11,706 nucleotides of DNA from Gamarada debralockiae (Eukaryota; Ascomycota; Leotiomycetes; Helotiales; Hyphodiscaceae), in the NCBI GenBank assembly GCA_002803225.1, contig NXFV01001878.1, positions 1 to 11,706 on the forward strand, read 5' to 3'. The position numbers and the translations under genes were made by a program. How positions within the stretch are numbered: position 1 is the first letter of the stretch; every line of letters begins with the position of its first letter. Below, piece by piece: positions 9,015 to 11,706 of this stretch. Below the pieces are notes generated by a model. That model saw only the letters and a list, made by a program, of their open reading frames with translations. It made no database searches and had not been told where the DNA came from.

Positions 9015-9328
9015 TGTTGGTTGGAATTGCCTAATCAAGTATAGCCTGTATTTCCCCCTCTTTTGTAGTATAAGGGAGCTTGTCAGTTGAGCTGTATTTG
9101 GGGGCGAAATATAGTGGCATTTCTAGACGTAGCTGGTATCTAAGGAGCTGAAATACAAGGAGGGGAAGAGCTCTCTTATATCACAAAAGAGGGGAAAATA
9201 CAGGCTATACCTGATTAGGCAGCTCCAACCAACTGAGCTCTTCCTCTCCTTGTATTTCAGCTTCTTAGATATCAGCTACGTCTAGAAATGCCACTATATT
9301 TCGTCCCCAAAATACAGCTCAACTCACA
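9015..9328 (+). mobile_element. Solo-LTR-like element (Ty1/copia type), interrupted by an inverted copy of itself
   Basis: The insertion is flanked by GGCGG at 9010-9014 and 9329-9333, and removing it with one copy restores the reductase reading frame. It starts TGTTGGTTGG and ends AACTCACA, that is TG...CA, with a 5-bp target duplication, as expected of an LTR. Without the inner insertion and its duplicated GAGCT, the outer element is 155 bp (9015-9080 plus 9240-9328). It has no coding capacity. Ends beginning TGTTGG are common in copia-type LTRs, and a TATA-like ATATAAGAGAG (best seen in the inner copy) would suit an LTR promoter. A MITE is the alternative, since the two ends are weak inverted repeats. 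Confidence 0.75.
9081..9234 (-). mobile_element. Inner inverted copy of the same LTR-like element
   Basis: This 154-bp copy lies in the opposite orientation within the outer element. It is flanked by GAGCT at 9076-9080 and 9235-9239, its own 5-bp target duplication. On the minus strand it begins AGTTGGTTGG and ends TCAACTGACA. Compared with the outer copy, one part (9169-9234 against 9015-9080) differs at 8 of 66 positions. The other (9081-9172 against 9236-9328) differs at about 5 positions plus one indel. Most differences are transitions. Because it sits inside the outer copy, it inserted later. Confidence 0.75.
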
Positions 9329-9740
9329 GGCGGAACAGCCAAATTCAACACCACGAACCTTTCAACTGTGGCTTTCACTATCGACCGACTTCTCAGCATT
9401 CCCGTCACTACCTCCTCCACATGTAGCCCATCTCTGTCAGATTATGGCAATCGCTTGGTCTTTATCAGCTCTTTCCTTACTCCCAACGTGAGATTCTTGA
9501 TGCAATCCACCGAGTCACCCGAACTACCAACATAGACTGGAGGATTACCAATGGGCGATGCGCAGAAGTACATTTGAGGAAGGAGGCGCCAAGATGGCTA
9601 GTGGAGATTTCACCGGTATGGCGAATTTACTGCATTGAGCTGTGATGAAGGGTGATATGGGTGGTGATTATGAGAGTGTGCAAGGCATCAGTAGTGCAGT
9701 TTTGGAATTGCCAAAGGAAATCTGGGCTGCGTTGAAGTAA

Positions 9741-10501
9741 GCTGCGATTGAATTCCGAGTCAGAGCCTGCGATTTTGATCGAGGATAATTTGCGTATGCG
9801 TCATATCGTTCATTTCATCCAGAATCTTACAGTCATTCATTGTGTTCCCCCTATCCACGTCTTATGCGAACTCTCCCAATTCCATCATCTCCAAAATGGA
9901 TCTTGCTTCTTTGGGCCGCAGGCTTCTTCCGTACCAGCGAACTATGATGCTTGTTGTCGTACTGTGCGCTGCCTGTTCTAGCTCAGGCTGTGAAGCCCCC
10001 TGTCAGAAGTTGAAAGTAAAGCTCGAGAAGAAAATATTTCGAATACCAAACCGTTTCGAAATACTTGCTAGAAGATTTCAGTTGATTCTACAGAGTTTCC
10101 TTTGAAATCTGTTGATATTAATCGGCACTCGGTAACGGGCACATCAAGCTCCGGATTCCGGAAGGCTGTGGAGATATTTGAGACTCCCATCGCTCAGCCG
10201 CTGCCAAGGCCTCATTAGAGTTTGCAACTTTGAACTTTAAACCACGCCGAAGAAGGCAAGGTGTACGATACAAAATTGTTTCGTTATTGACCAATCAAAT
10301 GGCATAAAGTACGGTGTACACTTCCTAGCCCGAAAGAGCTAAGTGTACGATCGATTTTAAGGTCAACCAACTGTCAAACTGTGCGCATACGTCAGGAGCC
10401 ATCATATATAACTCTCGTAGTATGCAGAGAAATGTTCAGATTGTCCCAGATTCACTCTCTTATACCAACATCCCGCCCAAGCTTTTGCTACAACGAACAA
10501 C
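9741..10501. promoter_or_regulatory. Intergenic region and probable promoter of the RTA1-like gene
   Basis: I see no gene here; open frames of 77 and 87 codons at 9748-10105 overlap and carry no recognisable domain. The right part looks like a promoter: CCAAT at 10291-10295, TATATAA at 10405-10411 (about 92 bases before the ATG) and three copies of GTGTAC at 10261, 10314 and 10343. Further upstream, TCCGGA occurs twice with one base between (10150-10162), giving directly repeated CGG triplets. Confidence 0.5.
10405..10411 (+). promoter_or_regulatory. Candidate TATA box for the RTA1-like gene
   Basis: TATATAA lies 91-97 bases before the ATG at 10502, a fitting distance for a fungal core promoter. 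A CCAAT motif sits about 110 bases further upstream. Confidence 0.45.
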
Positions 10502-11536
10502 ATGGCTGAGAAGCAATACTATCACTATGATCCATCCCTCCCCGCTGCAGCGGTCTTCCTCACCCTTTTCCTTATTACTACGCTTTTTCATTTGTACCAG
10601 ATGATCCGCACCAGGACTTGGTATTTCACTTCCTTTGTCATTGGAGGCGTTTGTAAGTTGAATATCTCGAACTTGACACTCGTTCTCCCCGGTTTTCTAT
10701 CTGCTAACACCACTTTCTTGGTCTAGTCGAATGCATGGGATTTCTCGCTCGTGCCATAAACGCCCATCAAGAGCCAGGACAGTGGTCATTCTCGATATAT
10801 GTCATTCAGTCCATGGGTATCCTTCTTGCCCCCGCCCTCTTCGCAGCCTCGATTTACATGGCGTTTGGTCGCATCATATTGCTTGTCGATGGAGAGTCAC
10901 TTTCATTTGTGAAGAAGAAGTGGTTGACAAAGCTCTTCGTCTTTGGAGACGTATTGTCTTTTCTTTTCCAAGCTTGTGGTAAGGAAGCCCTTTACTCCAC
11001 ACTTATTATAGGATCATGTGCTGAATGGAAGCACAGGCGGTGGCATGCTCGTGAAGCAAGACGCAAGCACAAGCAGCGCAGACATCGGCAAAGCAATCGT
11101 CGAAGTCGGTCTCGGGATTCAAATCGTCTTCTTCGGCTTCTTTCTCATAAACTTGGTCTCCTTCTGGATCCGCATTCGCAAAGCACCCACACCTCTCTCA
11201 AAGGGCATGCCATGGAAGAAACATCTGACTGCGCTCCTGGCTGCAGGTGCCATCATTCTCGCTCGCTGCATCTATCGCATCATCGAATATATCCAGGGTC
11301 CAACAGGAGAGTTGATGACACATGAGATATATCTCTATGTGTTGGATGCGGGGTTGATGTTGGTTGTTATGCTCATTTTCCATTTCTGGCATCCGAGTGA
11401 AGTGGGCTCGCTTCTGAAGGGTGGGAAAGTCGCCAGACTTTTCAGGGTGTATACAGTAAGAGAGCAAGATCCACGGGGACCTGATGCCCCTTTGACAACG
11501 TTGGAGCCCGGATCTACTAGGATGTATGGAAAGTGA
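10502..11536 (+). CDS. RTA1-like seven-transmembrane protein
   Basis: Exons are 10502-10652, 10727-10978 and 11037-11536 (903 nt, 300 residues). Introns of 74 and 58 bp have GTAAGT and GTAAGG donors; the first has a TGCTAAC branch site. The ATG at 10502 has a good context (AACATGG). Seven hydrophobic helices fall at about residues 14-34, 41-60, 75-98, 118-139, 153-178, 198-219 and 231-252. RTA1-family marks are GGVFECMGFLAR, QSMGILLAPALFAASIYM, a glycine run after a cysteine (CGGGM, 134-138), REQ-type tail and YLYVLDAGLMLVVMLIFHFW followed by HP. Yeast relatives (RTA1, RSB1) are linked to resistance to 7-aminocholesterol or to long-chain-base export at the plasma membrane. The substrate here is unknown. 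The C-terminal tail (about 255-300) is polar and cytosolic or extracellular depending on topology. It is intact, unlike the reductases to its left. Confidence 0.9.
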
Positions 11537-11655
11537 GCGTAATGCCTAACAAGGCAGAAGAGGGGCCTAAAGGAGAAGAAAGAATGTAATTTCCTGGGAA
11601 GTGGTGATTGGATGCTAAAGGTGAACAGGATGAATAGGAGCACGGTGGAATGTGG

Positions 11656-11657
<2 letters not shown>

Positions 11658-11706
<49 letters not shown>
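11658..11706. repeat. Poly-T run at the window edge
   Basis: Forty-nine consecutive T residues close the window, 121 bases after the RTA1-like stop codon. Such a run may mark an assembly edge, or on the minus strand the poly-A tail of an inserted retroposon lying beyond the window. What follows cannot be seen. Confidence 0.7.

Larger units (their letters stand above)
9010..9333. repeat. GGCGG target-site duplication bounding the insertion
   Basis: GGCGG is present immediately left (9010-9014) and right (9329-9333) of the element. The left copy ends the codons AAT GGC GG, and the right copy resumes in frame as GGC GGA ACA, so the pre-insertion sequence is readable. This fixes the element boundaries. 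Confidence 0.8.
8448..9740 (+). pseudogene. CipA/isoflavone-reductase-like NmrA-type reductase, disrupted
   Basis: The ATG at 8448 opens a clear NAD(P)-binding reductase: KNVALVGARGNLGSLVLESL, then a stop (TGA, 8532-8534) where a Gly is likely expected. Reading resumes with FNITILTCQGSS, shifts frame near 8610 (YEDLSFLASTFANVDAVVLA) and shifts back near 8680 (SISEIQLIAAVANAGVKWIF and EFGSDT). A long intact stretch runs to VVTNPWFDI. A likely intron follows from 8898 (GTAAGT) to about 8949, since SLKAGMFGIDAQKKTAHLLN continues the family pattern; its acceptor (GAG) is poor. The element at 9015-9328 then splits the codons for NGG, and reading resumes at 9329 with GGTAKFNTTNLSTV and LLSIPV. Further shifts lie near 9480 and 9565, a TGA at 9636-9638, and the final VLELPKEIWAALK ends at TAA 9738-9740. 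The family includes CipA and plant isoflavone-reductase-like NADPH reductases. The gene is certainly non-functional. Confidence 0.85.

Noticed and set aside
9015..9328. Interpretation as a long hairpin or classic foldback element
   Set aside because: The repeat order is A-B-A'-B', which cannot fold as one hairpin; the two separate 5-bp duplications explain it better as nested insertions.
9748..10105. Open frames of 77 and 87 codons with a cysteine-rich hydrophobic stretch
   Set aside because: The stretch looks briefly like a signal or membrane segment, but the frames overlap, start in no clear context and continue no family.
3378..10252. Shared 12-mer AACCACGCCGAA near 3378 and near 10241
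   Set aside because: Several chance 12-mer matches are expected in a window this long.
1..11706. tRNA, rRNA, CRISPR arrays or bacterial-type operons
   Set aside because: No such structures were seen, and the gene structures are eukaryotic.

Overview
The window looks like nuclear DNA from a filamentous ascomycete (Pezizomycotina). Coding regions are split by short introns of about 46-74 bp with GT...AG ends and CTAAC/CTGAT-like branch sites. The proteins are fungal types: a pepsin-like membrane protein, a Zn(II)2Cys6 regulator, an RTA1-family membrane protein and NmrA/CipA-type reductase remnants. I cannot name the species; a leotiomycete-like fungus would fit, but that is a guess.

Layout, left to right. 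(1) 1-1179 has no gene I can support. (2) 1180-3289 (+) is a five-exon gene for a 635-residue pepsin-fold protein with a signal peptide, one transmembrane segment and a long cytosolic tail. Both expected catalytic aspartates are replaced (Ser78, Glu292). (3) 3516-4652 (-) is an intronless secreted PAF-acetylhydrolase-like alpha/beta hydrolase with an intact Ser/Asp/His triad. (4) 5319-6813 (+) is an intact three-exon Zn2Cys6 transcription factor, divergent from the hydrolase. (5) 6995-7826 (-) and 8448-9740 (+) are two dead NAD(P)-binding reductase genes arranged head to head. (6) The second is split by a nested mobile-element insertion at 9015-9328: a 155-bp element, itself interrupted by a 154-bp inverted copy of the same element. 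Each copy is flanked by its own 5-bp target duplication, and the ends look like a solo LTR of Ty1/copia type. (7) 10502-11536 (+) is an intact three-exon RTA1-like seven-helix membrane protein. (8) The window ends in 49 T residues.

Reading the genes together: a regulator, an exporter-like membrane protein and a secreted hydrolase survive around two ruined reductases. The promoter between the reductases carries several CGG-triplet motifs of the type bound by Zn2Cys6 factors. This suggests a small metabolic or detoxification cluster that lost its enzymes, but the link is an inference from position only. The most notable items are the doubly substituted pepsin-like receptor-shaped protein and the nested LTR-like insertion, whose two target duplications give the order of events.
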